Assembly (NCBI GenBank): GCA_963770535.1 | Contig: CAVYPZ010000003.1 | Coordinates: forward strand, 1,550,001 to 1,614,000 | Direction of reading: 5' to 3' | DNA from: RYN-230 sp963770535 | GTDB taxonomy: Bacteria; Actinomycetota; Actinomycetes; Streptosporangiales; Streptosporangiaceae | DNA length: 64,000 nt | Shown: piece after piece, positions 50,829-60,097 of the stretch | Layout: each line of letters begins with the position of its first letter | Position numbering within the stretch: position 1 is the stretch's first letter | Notes under the pieces: model-generated | Seen by the model: the letters and a program-made list of their open reading frames with translations, nothing else | Databases searched by the model: none | Told to the model about the DNA's origin: nothing | Position numbers and translations under genes: made by a program

Positions 50829-51887
50829 GTGGCAGCTCTTCTCCTGGCGGGTGCCGCCGGGCACGCGTACCAGGGGCCGCCTGAGCTGACGGCGGCCCGG
50901 GTTCTCACCGAGTGGACCCTGGACGTCCCGGTCCTCGTGGCCGTGCTGCTGGCCGGCGGCCTGTACCTGGCCGGGATGCGGCGGGTCCGCGCGGCCGGCA
51001 GGCCGTGGCCGCCCAGCCGCGCGGTCGCCTTCTACGCCGGCGGCCTGGGCGTCCTGGTCATGGCCACGATGTCGTTCCTCGGGGTGTACCAGGGGGTGCT
51101 GTTCTACATCCGCTCGGTGCAGACCATCGCGCTGCTGCTCGTCGTGCCGCTGTTCGTGGCGCTGGGCCGGCCGCTCACGCTGATCGCCGCGGCGGCCCCG
51201 CGGTGCGGCCGGCGGGTGGACGCAGCGCTGCGCACCCGCCTGGCCCGCGCCGCGACGTTCCCGGCCATCCCGACGCTGGTGGTCGTGCTGGTGCCGTTCG
51301 TGCTGTACTTCTCGCCCTGGTATGCGGCCAGCATGCGCAGCTCAGCGGTCCGGGAGCTGACCTATCTCGCCCTGCTGGCCCCGGGGTTCGTGTTCTTCTG
51401 GATGTTCCTGCGGGTGGATCCGGTGCCGAGGGCCTACCCGTACCTGGTCGGCCTCTGGGTGAGCGCGGGCGAGGTGGTCGGGGACGCCGTCCTCGGCCTG
51501 GCCGTGCTCGCCGACCAGAGCCTCATCGCCGGTGCCTACTACCACGCGCTGGCCCGGCCCTGGGGCCCGAGCCTGCGCAGCGACCAGGTCATCGGCGGCG
51601 GGGCGCTGTGGGTGCTCGGCGACATCGTCGGCCTGCCGTTCCTGGCGGCCCAGTTCATCCAGATGATCAGGGAAGACGAGACCGAGGCCGCGGGCGTGGA
51701 CGCAGAGCTGGACGCTGTGGAAGCCGCGGAGAGCGCCGCGGCAGCGGGCGCGATCGCGGTGGCCGCCGGGCCGGACGGGGACCCCGCGGAGCCTGGCACC
51801 ACTGCGGGGGAGCCGGCCGGGAGCCGGCCCTGGTGGGAGAGGGACCCGCGGTTCGCAGACCGCTTCCGGTCCGCGGGTGACGCCTAG
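50829..51887 (+). CDS. ctaG: CtaG-family cytochrome c oxidase assembly membrane protein
   Basis: 352 residues with about seven membrane segments (for example VLVAVLLAGGLYLAGM, LGVLVMATMSFLGVYQGVLF and FPAIPTLVVVLVPFVLYFS). The family signature includes FYIRSVQTIALLLVVPLFVA, then LGRPLTL and a late ADQSLIAGAYYHALARPWGP. The caa3_CtaG family helps insert copper into cytochrome oxidase. An acidic, Ala-rich cytoplasmic tail of about 70 residues follows the last segment. It lies just before ctaCDF, supporting the role. Confidence 0.88.
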   Translation: MAALLLAGAAGHAYQGPPELTAARVLTEWTLDVPVLVAVLLAGGLYLAGMRRVRAAGRPWPPSRAVAFYAGGLGVLVMATMSFLGVYQGVLFYIRSVQTIALLLVVPLFVALGRPLTLIAAAAPRCGRRVDAALRTRLARAATFPAIPTLVVVLVPFVLYFSPWYAASMRSSAVRELTYLALLAPGFVFFWMFLRVDPVPRAYPYLVGLWVSAGEVVGDAVLGLAVLADQSLIAGAYYHALARPWGPSLRSDQVIGGGALWVLGDIVGLPFLAAQFIQMIREDETEAAGVDAELDAVEAAESAAAAGAIAVAAGPDGDPAEPGTTAGEPAGSRPWWERDPRFADRFRSAGDA

Positions 51888-51918
51888 CCAGCCATCACCG
51901 GGCCCGCCAGGCTGGCCG

Positions 51919-52167
51919 TCAGTAGGTGCGCTTGACGAGGAACGCCCAGCCCCGGGGCAGGGCCGTCTCCACCACGAACTCCTGCGACTTCATCATGCAC
52001 CAGGCGGGAATGTCGGTCTGGGCGGCAGGGTCATCGGCCAGCACGGCGACCGTGGCCCCGATCGGGACCTCGCGGATCCGCTCCGCGAGCATGATGATCG
52101 GGATGGGGCACTTCCGGCCCAGCGCGTCGATCGTCAGCATGGGTGCTGGGCGCGTCGGGGGGGTCAT
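51919..52167 (-). CDS. TusA/SirA-like sulfur carrier protein
   Basis: 82 residues. The CPxP motif with the active Cys is in LGRKCPIPIIMLAERIREVP, followed by VAVLADDPAAQTDIPAWC, the standard TusA fold. Family members carry persulfide sulfur for tRNA thiolation or cofactor synthesis. ATG 52167 has GAGAGG 7 nt upstream; ATG 52140 would give a 73-residue protein that starts exactly at the fold. It sits on the opposite strand between ctaG and ctaC, an unexpected place for sulfur metabolism. Confidence 0.85.
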   Translation of the reverse strand: MTPPTRPAPMLTIDALGRKCPIPIIMLAERIREVPIGATVAVLADDPAAQTDIPAWCMMKSQEFVVETALPRGWAFLVKRTY

Positions 52168-52488
52168 CCGCATGCCTCTCGCTCTGTCCTGCCAGTTCCC
52201 GCTAAAAAGGCGACAATACTCCGCGGTGCGGGCCGGAACCCTGGGACCGGTGGACCCATGACTTCGCGGTGCGGGCCGCAGCCCCGGGATCTGTGCACGC
52301 ATGCTGCCACGGGAGAGCGATACCCGCACGTGACCGTCCATAAGCACGTCCGGCCGGGACACGCGGCAGCACAAATGGGGTCCCCCGTCAGGGCGGGCAG
52401 GGCGCACGATACTGTTTGCACGACAGCCTGTAGGACGAGCCATGACCTGCCCGTGCAGCCGGGAGTCATTCCGCTGGGAAGGCAACCT
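52168..52488. other. Divergent region between the TusA-like gene and ctaC
   Basis: About 320 bp without a supported gene. A short direct repeat (CGCGGTGCGGGCCG) occurs at about 52222 and 52266. Promoters for both flanking genes must lie here, but no hexamer pair could be assigned. Confidence 0.35.
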
Positions 52489-53460
52489 GTGAGTCCCACC
52501 CCCAGCGCCCCCCGCCCAAGGGGCGCGCGCGATCCGGGCCATGTGCCCGCCGAGGAGCATGCCGCTGTGCCTGACGGTCCGGTGGCGCCCGGCGCGGTGG
52601 CAGCTGGCTCGCCAGACGTAGGCTCGCCAGACGCCCGGGGCGCTGGCCAGCCCGCCCGGCGCCCGCCCACCGGGCGACTGCGCCGCTGGATACCCCGCTC
52701 CGTGCTGCTCGCCGCCACGGCGATGGCAACGGCTGGCTGCCAGTCCACCACGTTCACCCGGCTCGGCCTGCCGGTCCCGGTCACCAAGCAGGGCGAAGTC
52801 GTGGTGACCCTCTGGCGGGGCAGCTGGATCGCCGCGCTGTGCGTCGGCGCCGTGGTGTGGGGCGCGATCCTGTGGGCGGTGATCTTCCACCGCAAGCGCA
52901 CTGACGCGCCGCCGCGCCAGGTGCGCTACAACCTGCCGATCGAGATCATGTACACGGTCATCCCGTTCATCATGGTCGGCGTCTTCTTCTTCTTCACCGC
53001 CCGGGACGAGAACTTCATCGACAAGCTCCCGCCGCACCCGGACGTCACCGTGACCGTGTACGGCTACCAGTGGAGCTGGGAGTTCCAGTACCCGGGGTAC
53101 AAGGTCCCGGGCTCGGCGAGCGGGGTCGTCTCCGAGACCGGAGCACCCTGGCCGGGCCGGCTGCCGGTGCTGGAGATCCCCACGGACCGGACGGTCCGCT
53201 TCAACCTCGTCTCGCTGGATGTGGTGCACTCGTTCTGGATCGTGCCGTTCGAGTTCAAGCGGGACGTGATCCCCGGACACCCCAACCACTTCGAGGTGAC
53301 CCCGATCAAGACCGGCACGTTCACCGGGCGCTGCACCGAACTGTGCGGCGTCTACCACAGCCGGATGCTGTTCACGGTGAAGATCGTCACGCCGGCGCAG
53401 TTCCACACCTGGATCAGCGCGCAGCAGCATTCGCAGCAGAAGTCAGCAGGGGGTGCGTGA
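52489..53460 (+). CDS. ctaC: Cytochrome c oxidase subunit II
   Basis: 323 residues of the aa3 oxidase. A Pro/Ala-rich N-terminal leader of about 65 residues precedes a signal ending in ATAGC, a lipobox-like site. Two membrane helices follow (IAALCVGAVVWGAILWAVI and IMYTVIPFIMVGVFFFF), then the CuA cupredoxin domain with the copper ligands His in VVHSFWIVPFEF and Cys-x3-Cys-x3-His-x2-Met in GRCTELCGVYHSRM. GTG 52489 follows GGAAGG. The stop overlaps the ctaD start by 8 bp. Confidence 0.95.
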   Translation: MSPTPSAPRPRGARDPGHVPAEEHAAVPDGPVAPGAVAAGSPDVGSPDARGAGQPARRPPTGRLRRWIPRSVLLAATAMATAGCQSTTFTRLGLPVPVTKQGEVVVTLWRGSWIAALCVGAVVWGAILWAVIFHRKRTDAPPRQVRYNLPIEIMYTVIPFIMVGVFFFFTARDENFIDKLPPHPDVTVTVYGYQWSWEFQYPGYKVPGSASGVVSETGAPWPGRLPVLEIPTDRTVRFNLVSLDVVHSFWIVPFEFKRDVIPGHPNHFEVTPIKTGTFTGRCTELCGVYHSRMLFTVKIVTPAQFHTWISAQQHSQQKSAGGA

Positions 53461-55150
53461 GCCCGTGACCACCGTCGAGCAACCGGTCCAGGAACAGGCC
53501 ATTGAGCCGTACGGCCGTAAGGGGTCGATCCTGGCCAGCTGGCTCTCCTCCACCGACCACAAGGTCATCGGCCACCTGTACCTGATCACGTCGTTCGCGT
53601 TCTTCCTGATCGGTGGCCTGATGGCCATGATCATGCGGATCCAGCTGTTCGGGCCGGACAACCATGTGGTGTCCGACCAGCAGTACAACGAGCTGTTCAC
53701 CATGCACGGCACGATCATGCTGCTGCTGTTCGCCACGCCGCTGTTCGTCGGGTTCGCGAACGAGATCATGCCGCTGCAGATCGGCGCGCCGGACGTGGCG
53801 TTCCCCCGGCTGAACCTGCTCAGCTACTACTTCTTCCTGTTCGGCGGCCTGATCCTGCTGATCAGCTTCCTCACCCCGGGCGGGGCGGCGGCGTTCGGCT
53901 GGTACGCGTACGCGCCGCTGACCAGCGCGGTGTACTCGCCAGGGATCGGCGGGGACATGTGGATCATGGGCCTGACCCTGTCCGGCCTCGGCACGATCCT
54001 CGGCGGCGTCAACTTCGTCACCACGATCATCTGCATGCGGGCGCCCGGCATGACCATGTTCCGCATGCCCATCTTCACCTGGAACATCCTGCTCACCAGC
54101 ATGCTGGTCCTGCTGGCGTTCCCGGTGCTCGCGGCGGCGCTGCTGGTGCTCGAGATCGACCGCAAGCTCGGGGCCCAGGTCTTCTCCCCGGCCAACGGAG
54201 GGGCGATCTTGTGGCAGAACCTGTTCTGGTTCTTCGGGCATCCGGAGGTCTATATCGTCGCGTTGCCCTTCTTCGGCATCGCGACCGAGGTTCTGCCGGT
54301 GTTCAGCCGCAAGCCGTGCTTCGGTTACAAGGGCCTGGTCGGCGCGACCATCGCGATCGCCGGCCTGTCCATGACCGTGTGGGCGCACCACATGTTCACC
54401 ACGGGTGCCGTGCTGCTGCCGTTCTTCTCGTTCATGACGTTCCTGATCGCGGTGCCCACCGGGGTGAAGTTCTTCAACTGGGTGGGCACGATGTGGCGCG
54501 GCCAGCTCACGTTCGAGCCGGCCATGCTGTTCGCTATCGGGTTCCTGGTCTCGTTCCTGTTCGGCGGGCTGACCGGGGTCATCCTGGCCTCCCCGCCGCT
54601 GGACTTCCACGTCAGTGACTCCTACTTCGTGGTCGCCCACTTCCATTACGTGCTGTTCGGCACCGTGGTGTTCTGCATGTTCAGCGGCTTCTACTTCTGG
54701 TGGCCCAAGTTCACCGGCAAGATGCTGGACAACACGCTCGGCAAGTGGCATTTCTGGACGCTGTTCATCGGGTTCAACATGACCTTCCTGGTCCAGCACT
54801 GGATCGGCGTCGAGGGGATGCCGCGCCGGGTGGCGAACTACCCGTTCCTGCCAGCCAACGTGACGACGCTGAACCAGATCTCGAGCATCGGCTCGTGGAT
54901 CCTCGGCGCGTCCACGTTCTTCTTCCTTTACAACGTCTACAAGACCTGGAAGTACGGCGAGCAGGTCACCGTGGACGACCCGTGGGGGTACGGCAACTCG
55001 CTGGAGTGGGCGACCTCGTGCCCGCCGCCCCGGCACAACTTCACCCGGATCCCGCGGATCCGCTCCGAGCGTCCCGCCTTCGACCTGCACTACCCGCACA
55101 TCCAGTCCGGGCGGACGCATGAGCAGCGAGTGCTGGAGAACCAGAAATGA
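53453..55150 (+). CDS. ctaD: Cytochrome c oxidase subunit I
   Basis: 565 residues with twelve membrane helices. The haem a ligand is in FTMHGTIMLLLFATP; the CuB His and the cross-linked Tyr are in WFFGHPEVYIVALP, the two CuB histidines in MTVWAHHMFTTG, and the haem a3/haem a pair in FVVAHFHYVLFG. It is the catalytic subunit that reduces oxygen to water. GTG 53453 overlaps ctaC; the stop overlaps the ctaF start (ATGA), so ctaC-ctaD-ctaF form one coupled operon. Confidence 0.98.
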   Translation: MREPVTTVEQPVQEQAIEPYGRKGSILASWLSSTDHKVIGHLYLITSFAFFLIGGLMAMIMRIQLFGPDNHVVSDQQYNELFTMHGTIMLLLFATPLFVGFANEIMPLQIGAPDVAFPRLNLLSYYFFLFGGLILLISFLTPGGAAAFGWYAYAPLTSAVYSPGIGGDMWIMGLTLSGLGTILGGVNFVTTIICMRAPGMTMFRMPIFTWNILLTSMLVLLAFPVLAAALLVLEIDRKLGAQVFSPANGGAILWQNLFWFFGHPEVYIVALPFFGIATEVLPVFSRKPCFGYKGLVGATIAIAGLSMTVWAHHMFTTGAVLLPFFSFMTFLIAVPTGVKFFNWVGTMWRGQLTFEPAMLFAIGFLVSFLFGGLTGVILASPPLDFHVSDSYFVVAHFHYVLFGTVVFCMFSGFYFWWPKFTGKMLDNTLGKWHFWTLFIGFNMTFLVQHWIGVEGMPRRVANYPFLPANVTTLNQISSIGSWILGASTFFFLYNVYKTWKYGEQVTVDDPWGYGNSLEWATSCPPPRHNFTRIPRIRSERPAFDLHYPHIQSGRTHEQRVLENQK

Positions 55151-55542
55151 AGTTTGAGGGATCCCTGTTCATCGGCTGCGCGATCTTCTTCGGGGCCGCT
55201 GACATCGTCTACTGGTACTTCTCCAAGGATCCGACGGGTACCGCCGCGCTCGCGCTGGCTGTGGGCCTGGCCTTCCTGACCGGGTTCTACCTGCTGTTCA
55301 CGGGCCGGCGCCTGCCCGAGCGGCCGGAGGACAATCCGGATGGCGAGATCGAAGAAGGCACCGGCGAGCTGGGCTTCTTCAGCCCGCACAGCTGGTGGCC
55401 GCTGTATGTGGGCCTGGCCGCCGGCCTGGCCGCGTTCGGCGTGGCGGTCGGGTGGTGGCTGTTCCTGATCGGCCTGCTGGCCATCTTCCTCACCACGATC
55501 GGCTTTGTCTTCGAGTACTACCGCGGCATTTACGCTCACTAG
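55147..55542 (+). CDS. ctaF: Cytochrome c oxidase subunit IV (actinobacterial type)
   Basis: 131 residues with four membrane segments in two hairpins (GSLFIGCAIFFGAADIVYWY, ALALAVGLAFLTGFYLLFTG, then two after the loop). The loop contains ERPEDNPDGEIEEGTGELGF and FFSPHSWWPLY, the signature of the actinobacterial subunit IV that completes the bcc-aa3 supercomplex. The ATGA overlap with ctaD shows coupling. Confidence 0.95.
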   Translation: MKFEGSLFIGCAIFFGAADIVYWYFSKDPTGTAALALAVGLAFLTGFYLLFTGRRLPERPEDNPDGEIEEGTGELGFFSPHSWWPLYVGLAAGLAAFGVAVGWWLFLIGLLAIFLTTIGFVFEYYRGIYAH

Positions 55543-55733
55543 CCTCTCTTCATCCCCCGCAGCCGCCTGATCACGTAATCCCGCGGCCGACACGGTCGCC
55601 GCTGGCTGGCCAGCCGTTTCTCCTGGCGTATGCTCTTGCCCGCACTCATGACTTTGAGTGACGAAATGATTACGGAATCGTTCGGGTCGGGCGGGCCGGG
55701 GGACGGCCCGGGGCTGTCAGAAGGGTCAGGATC

Positions 55734-57233
55734 GTGCCGGGGGAAGAGCCAAGGGGTTGGCGCGCGCGTACGCGCCGCGGATGGTGCCAGCACATCACGG
55801 TGGCAGCGGGGACGGGCGGCCTGCTGGCTGGCATGCTGGTCATCGCCGGCTGCGGGGGAGGCCCGGCCAGCCAGGGGCCGTCCGCGAGGGTGACCATCGT
55901 GAGCGGCAACCTGACATTCAGCTCAGCCGCTGGGGAGCGCCGCGCTGGCGGCCCCGCGCCCAGGGCGGCCAGCGACCGGGCGGCCCGTGAGCTGGCTGGT
56001 GGCCGCCGGGCGGGGGACGCTATCGTCGCGGGCCTGAGTGGCTCAGCGGGCCGCGGTGCAGCGCCCGGCCGCACGAGCACGGGTCATGCCGTTCAGGCGC
56101 CCAGCGGGCGTTTCAGGGCCTCACAAGGGGCGGCGGGCCCCGTGGACCTGCGTCCTGACCTGGGTGTGCGGGTGGCCGTCCGGGACGGCAGGCTGACCGG
56201 GGTGAGCGTGCGCGCCCTGGGTGCAGGCACCCGGGCCGGGAGGGTCCCCCCCGGGAGGGCCGTGGCCGGGTCGTACGCCCCGGGCTCCCGCAGCTGGCGC
56301 ACCCGCTGGGCCCTGGCGCCGTCGCGGGCCTACCGGGTCACCGCGACGGCCGTCGACGCGCACGGCCGGCGCACGGTCGTGTCCAGCATCTTCCGCACGC
56401 TGCGGCCCCGCCGCACGTTCGCCGCCGCGACGGTCCTCGGCGCGGGTGAGACCGTCGGCGTGGGCATGCCCATCATGATCGACTTCACCCGGCCCATCAC
56501 CGACAGGGCCGCGGTGGAGCGGGCGCTGCAGATCTGGTCGAGCAAGCCGGTCACCGGGGCGTGGTACTGGGTGACCAGCGAGAGCGTGTGGTTCCGGCCG
56601 CGCCACTACTGGCCCGCGCACACCCGGGTGCGGTTCGCCGCACATCTGTCCGGCGTCCAGGGTGCCCCGGATGTCTACGGCCGGGCCGACCTGACCCAGC
56701 ACTTCCGGATCGGTAACTCGCTGATCGCGGTGGCCAGCGTGGCCACGCATCACATGAAGGTCTGGTGGAACGGCAGGCTCGCCGGGGACTGGCCGGTCAG
56801 CACCGGCCGTTCCGGGATGGACACGCCGGACGGCCGTTACCTGTCGTTCGCCAAGGGCAGCCCGGTGGACATGAACTCGGCCAGCTATGGCGTGGGACCG
56901 GGGATGCCTGGCTACTACAACGAGCTGGTTTACGACGCCGTGCAGTTCACGTTCAGCGGTGACTACGTGCACAGCGCCCCCTGGTCGGTGGGGGAGCAGG
57001 GGATCGCCAACGTCAGCCACGGCTGCGTCAACCTCGCACCCGGCTACGCGGCCTGGTTCTACGCCCATTCGCTGCTGGGCGACCCCATCAGCGTGGTGGG
57101 CAGCCCGGTCGCCGGGACGTGGGGCGATGGCTGGACCATTTACTTCCTGGGCTGGCGCAGGCTGCTCGCGGGCAGCGCTACCGGGGACGCGGTGCGGGTC
57201 AGCCCGGCCGGCAGCCAGCTCGCGGCCGCCTGA
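55734..57233 (+). CDS. L,D-transpeptidase (YkuD), lipoprotein with Ig-like domains
   Basis: 499 residues. The signal sequence ends in VIAGC, a lipobox. A long Ala/Gly/Arg-rich region and two Ig-like domains (about 140-250 and 255-345, for example VGVGMPIMIDFTRPITDRAA) precede the YkuD domain, with the active-site motif HSAPWSVGEQGIANVSHGCV (His about residue 411, Cys about 430). Such enzymes form 3-3 cross-links in peptidoglycan outside the membrane. GTG 55734 is the start, with AGGATC-type pairing upstream. A small inverted repeat CACTCA-N6-TGAGTG at about 55644-55661 precedes it. It lies between the cox and qcr operons. Confidence 0.93.
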   Translation: MPGEEPRGWRARTRRGWCQHITVAAGTGGLLAGMLVIAGCGGGPASQGPSARVTIVSGNLTFSSAAGERRAGGPAPRAASDRAARELAGGRRAGDAIVAGLSGSAGRGAAPGRTSTGHAVQAPSGRFRASQGAAGPVDLRPDLGVRVAVRDGRLTGVSVRALGAGTRAGRVPPGRAVAGSYAPGSRSWRTRWALAPSRAYRVTATAVDAHGRRTVVSSIFRTLRPRRTFAAATVLGAGETVGVGMPIMIDFTRPITDRAAVERALQIWSSKPVTGAWYWVTSESVWFRPRHYWPAHTRVRFAAHLSGVQGAPDVYGRADLTQHFRIGNSLIAVASVATHHMKVWWNGRLAGDWPVSTGRSGMDTPDGRYLSFAKGSPVDMNSASYGVGPGMPGYYNELVYDAVQFTFSGDYVHSAPWSVGEQGIANVSHGCVNLAPGYAAWFYAHSLLGDPISVVGSPVAGTWGDGWTIYFLGWRRLLAGSATGDAVRVSPAGSQLAAA

Positions 57234-57260
57234 CCTTCCCCGGGGATCCGGCCGGGTTGC

Positions 57261-59021
57261 TCAGTGACCGGGCGGGTCTTCCGGGCTGTCCTGGCCGGGG
57301 ACGGTGTTCCCGCTCTCCCCGGAGGTGACGGCGGCATGCTCGGCGTCGGCGAGCTCGTCGGCGCCGTGGCCATTGGCGCCGTGGCCGTTGCCGTGCCCGT
57401 TGGTCCCGTGGCCGTTGCCCACCGGGAGCGGGACGCTCTCGGTGACCACGTGGTTCAGGGCCAGCCGCAGCTTGCCGACGGGGCCCCGGGTGCCCGGGGC
57501 GGGCACGCCGCTGTCGTCGTCCGCGCCCGCCTCGAGCGGCAGCGGAGCGGTCGCCCTGGCCTCAAGGACCGCCTTCGTCTCCTCCGGGACCGGCGCGTGC
57601 AGTTCGACGAACTCCCCGCTCGGCCGCTGGTAGATGATGCCGGTCTCGTACCCGTGCAGGAGCATCGCAGCGTCCTTGCGCTGCAGCCCGAGGCAGATGC
57701 GCTTGGTCACGATGTAAGCGATCACCGGCCCGATGAACACGGCGTACCGGGCGATCTCCGTGGTCAGGTACAGCGAGATGTTGAGGTGCTGGGCGATGAC
57801 GTCGTTCGCGCCCTCCAGCCACAAGATCCCGTACCAGGTGATGACCGCGATGCCGATGGCCGTCCGGGTGGCCGCGTTGCGCGGCCGGTCGTTGACGTGA
57901 TGCTCGCGCGTGTCACCGGTGATCCAGCGTTCCAGGAACGGCCAGAGCGCCGCCGCGGTGAACAGGAACCCCAGCGGTACCAGCGCGGGGATCAGCACGT
58001 TCCAGGAGATCGTGTGCCCCCACAGGTTCCACGCCCAGTTCGGGAAGATACGCAGCGCGCCTTCGAGCATGCCCATGTAGAAGTCCGGCTGGGAACCCGA
58101 GGACATGGCCACCGGGTTGTACGGGCCGTACAGCCAGATCGGGTTGATCTGGGCCAGGCAGCCCAGCAGGGCCAGCACGCCGAACACGAAGAAGAAGAAC
58201 GCCCCCGTCTTGGCCATGAAGTACGGGTAGAGCGGCTGGCCGACGACGTTCTTGTCGGTGCGCCCCTTGCCCGGCATCTGGGTGTGCTTCTGGTGGAACA
58301 TCAGGAACAGGTGCGCGGTGACCAGCGCGAGAATCAGCGCCGGGATCAGCAGCACGTGGATGATGTACAGCCGCGGGATGAGGTCGGTTCCGGGGAACTG
58401 GCCGCCGAACAGGAAGAACGACAGGTAGGTCCCGACGATCGGGATCCCCAGCAGGACGCCTTCGAGGATCCGCAGGCCGGCGCCGGACAGCAGGTCGTCG
58501 GGCAGTGAGTAGCCGAACAGGCCCTCCAGCAGGCCCAGCGTGAACAGGACGATCCCGATGAGCCAGTTGAGCTCACGGGGCTTCCGGTATGCGCCGGTGA
58601 AGAAGATCCTGATCATGTGGGCCATGATGGCCGCCATGAACAGGTCCGCCGCCCAGTGGTGGATCTGCCGCATGAGCAGGCCGCCGCGCACGTCGAAGCT
58701 GATGTCCAGGGTCGAGGCGTAGGCCTGGCTCATCCGGACGCCATCGAGCCGGGTGTAGGTGCCGTGGTAGACGATGGAGGTCATGCTGGGCTTGAAGAAC
58801 AGGGTCAGGAACGTGCCGGTGAGCAGCAGGATGATGAACGAGTAGAGGGCGATCTCGCCGAGCAGGAACGTCCAGTGGTCCGGGAAGACCTTCTTCAGCA
58901 GGGTGCGCGCGCCCTTGGCGGCGCGCAGCCGGTCATCGAGGAACGTCCCGGTGCCCGCGAGCGCCTTCTCGACCGGGCCTTCGCCGGCGGAGCCGGCTGG
59001 GGCCTCGTTGGTACTAGTCAT
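57261..59021 (-). CDS. qcrB: Cytochrome bc1 complex cytochrome b subunit
   Basis: 586 residues. Haem b ligands lie in LLMRQIHHWAADLFMAAIM with AHMIRIFFTGAYRKPRELNW, and the other pair in IIHVLLIPALILALVTAHLF. PNWAWNL replaces the PEWYFL-type quinol-site motif. About eight core helices plus an actinobacterial C-terminal extension. The extension ends in a His/Gly tail with four NGHG-like units near 57360-57425. It oxidises menaquinol in the bcc-aa3 supercomplex. ATG 59021 (MTSTNEAP, GGGAGCGGGG upstream) overlaps the qcrA stop. Confidence 0.96.
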   Translation of the reverse strand: MTSTNEAPAGSAGEGPVEKALAGTGTFLDDRLRAAKGARTLLKKVFPDHWTFLLGEIALYSFIILLLTGTFLTLFFKPSMTSIVYHGTYTRLDGVRMSQAYASTLDISFDVRGGLLMRQIHHWAADLFMAAIMAHMIRIFFTGAYRKPRELNWLIGIVLFTLGLLEGLFGYSLPDDLLSGAGLRILEGVLLGIPIVGTYLSFFLFGGQFPGTDLIPRLYIIHVLLIPALILALVTAHLFLMFHQKHTQMPGKGRTDKNVVGQPLYPYFMAKTGAFFFFVFGVLALLGCLAQINPIWLYGPYNPVAMSSGSQPDFYMGMLEGALRIFPNWAWNLWGHTISWNVLIPALVPLGFLFTAAALWPFLERWITGDTREHHVNDRPRNAATRTAIGIAVITWYGILWLEGANDVIAQHLNISLYLTTEIARYAVFIGPVIAYIVTKRICLGLQRKDAAMLLHGYETGIIYQRPSGEFVELHAPVPEETKAVLEARATAPLPLEAGADDDSGVPAPGTRGPVGKLRLALNHVVTESVPLPVGNGHGTNGHGNGHGANGHGADELADAEHAAVTSGESGNTVPGQDSPEDPPGH

Positions 59022-60097
59022 CCCCGCTCCCAGAAAGCTGGCCCGACCGGAACTGTGAAGTCGCTCAGCGCGACCAGGTACCCCTCGGAGTCCACGCCCA
59101 TGGGCAGCTGCGGCAGCGGCCGGTTCGCCGGGCCGAAGAGCACCTGGGCGCCCCGGGGGGCGTCGAACGTGGACTGGTGGCAGGGGCACAGGATGTGGTG
59201 CGTGGTCTGCTCATAGAGAGCCACCGGGCAGCCGACGTGGGTGCAGATCTTCGAGTAGGCGACGATGTTGTCCACGACCCATTTCTTGTTCGTGGGGAAC
59301 TGGATCTCGCCCGGCTCGAACTTGATGATGATGCAGGTCGCCTTGACCAGCGCATCGTCGTTGTCCTGGTAGCCCTGGGGGATCACGGTGATCATGGCGC
59401 CGGGCGAGTCGAATTCGGCCGGCTTGATGGGCCTGCCGGTGTCGCTGATGACCAGCCGCAGTCCCTTGCGCCAGACGGTGTGCCGCAGCTTGGTGCCCGG
59501 CAGTGGCCCCAGGTCACGCAGCAGCACCAGCGGCGCCAGGACCAGCGGGACGGTGGCGGCGATGAGGGTCCGGCGCAGCATGGGCCGCTTGACGAACTGG
59601 CTGGCCTCGGCGCCTTCGCGGAAGGTCTCCGCGAACGCCTCCCGGTCGCCCTCAGACGAGGCCAGCGGCTTGCGGGCCTCGGTGAGTTCCACGTCCGGCA
59701 TCAGCCGCCGGACCCAGATGACGGCCCCCACCCCCAGGGCGAGGAAAGCGACGCCCATCGAGATGCCGAGGGCCAGGTTGGACCGCAGCACGGCATCCAC
59801 CGAGGTGCCGACCGGCAGCCCGATGTAGGCCGCGATGAACCCGATCCCGGCCAGCATGCCCAGGATGAACAGGGCGGCCACGATCTTCTCGGCGCGCTTC
59901 GCCGCCGTCATGTCCTCCGGGTCAGCAGGCAGTTCCCGGGGCGGGGCGGCGGGCGTTTCCGACTGGGCGGTGCCCAGCAGTGTCCGCTCCTCCGCGGGCG
60001 GAGGCGTTCCGATCACCCGGTGCGGGGCCCGCCCGGCCTCGCCCCCTTCCGGGTCGCCCGCGGGGAAGTCTCCGGTGTGTCCCTGCGTGCCGCTCAT
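59018..60097 (-). CDS. qcrA: Cytochrome bc1 complex Rieske iron-sulfur subunit
   Basis: 359 residues with three N-terminal membrane helices (AALFILGMLAGIGFIAAYIG, then LGISMGVAFLALGVGAVIWV, then ATVPLVLAPLVLL), as is usual in Actinobacteria, and a Rieske domain. The 2Fe-2S ligands are in CTHVGCPV and CPCHQSTFD. It passes electrons from quinol to QcrC. The start overlaps the qcrC stop, and its stop overlaps the qcrB start, so qcrC-qcrA-qcrB are one coupled operon, probably led by ctaE. Confidence 0.97.
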   Translation of the reverse strand: MSGTQGHTGDFPAGDPEGGEAGRAPHRVIGTPPPAEERTLLGTAQSETPAAPPRELPADPEDMTAAKRAEKIVAALFILGMLAGIGFIAAYIGLPVGTSVDAVLRSNLALGISMGVAFLALGVGAVIWVRRLMPDVELTEARKPLASSEGDREAFAETFREGAEASQFVKRPMLRRTLIAATVPLVLAPLVLLRDLGPLPGTKLRHTVWRKGLRLVISDTGRPIKPAEFDSPGAMITVIPQGYQDNDDALVKATCIIIKFEPGEIQFPTNKKWVVDNIVAYSKICTHVGCPVALYEQTTHHILCPCHQSTFDAPRGAQVLFGPANRPLPQLPMGVDSEGYLVALSDFTVPVGPAFWERG

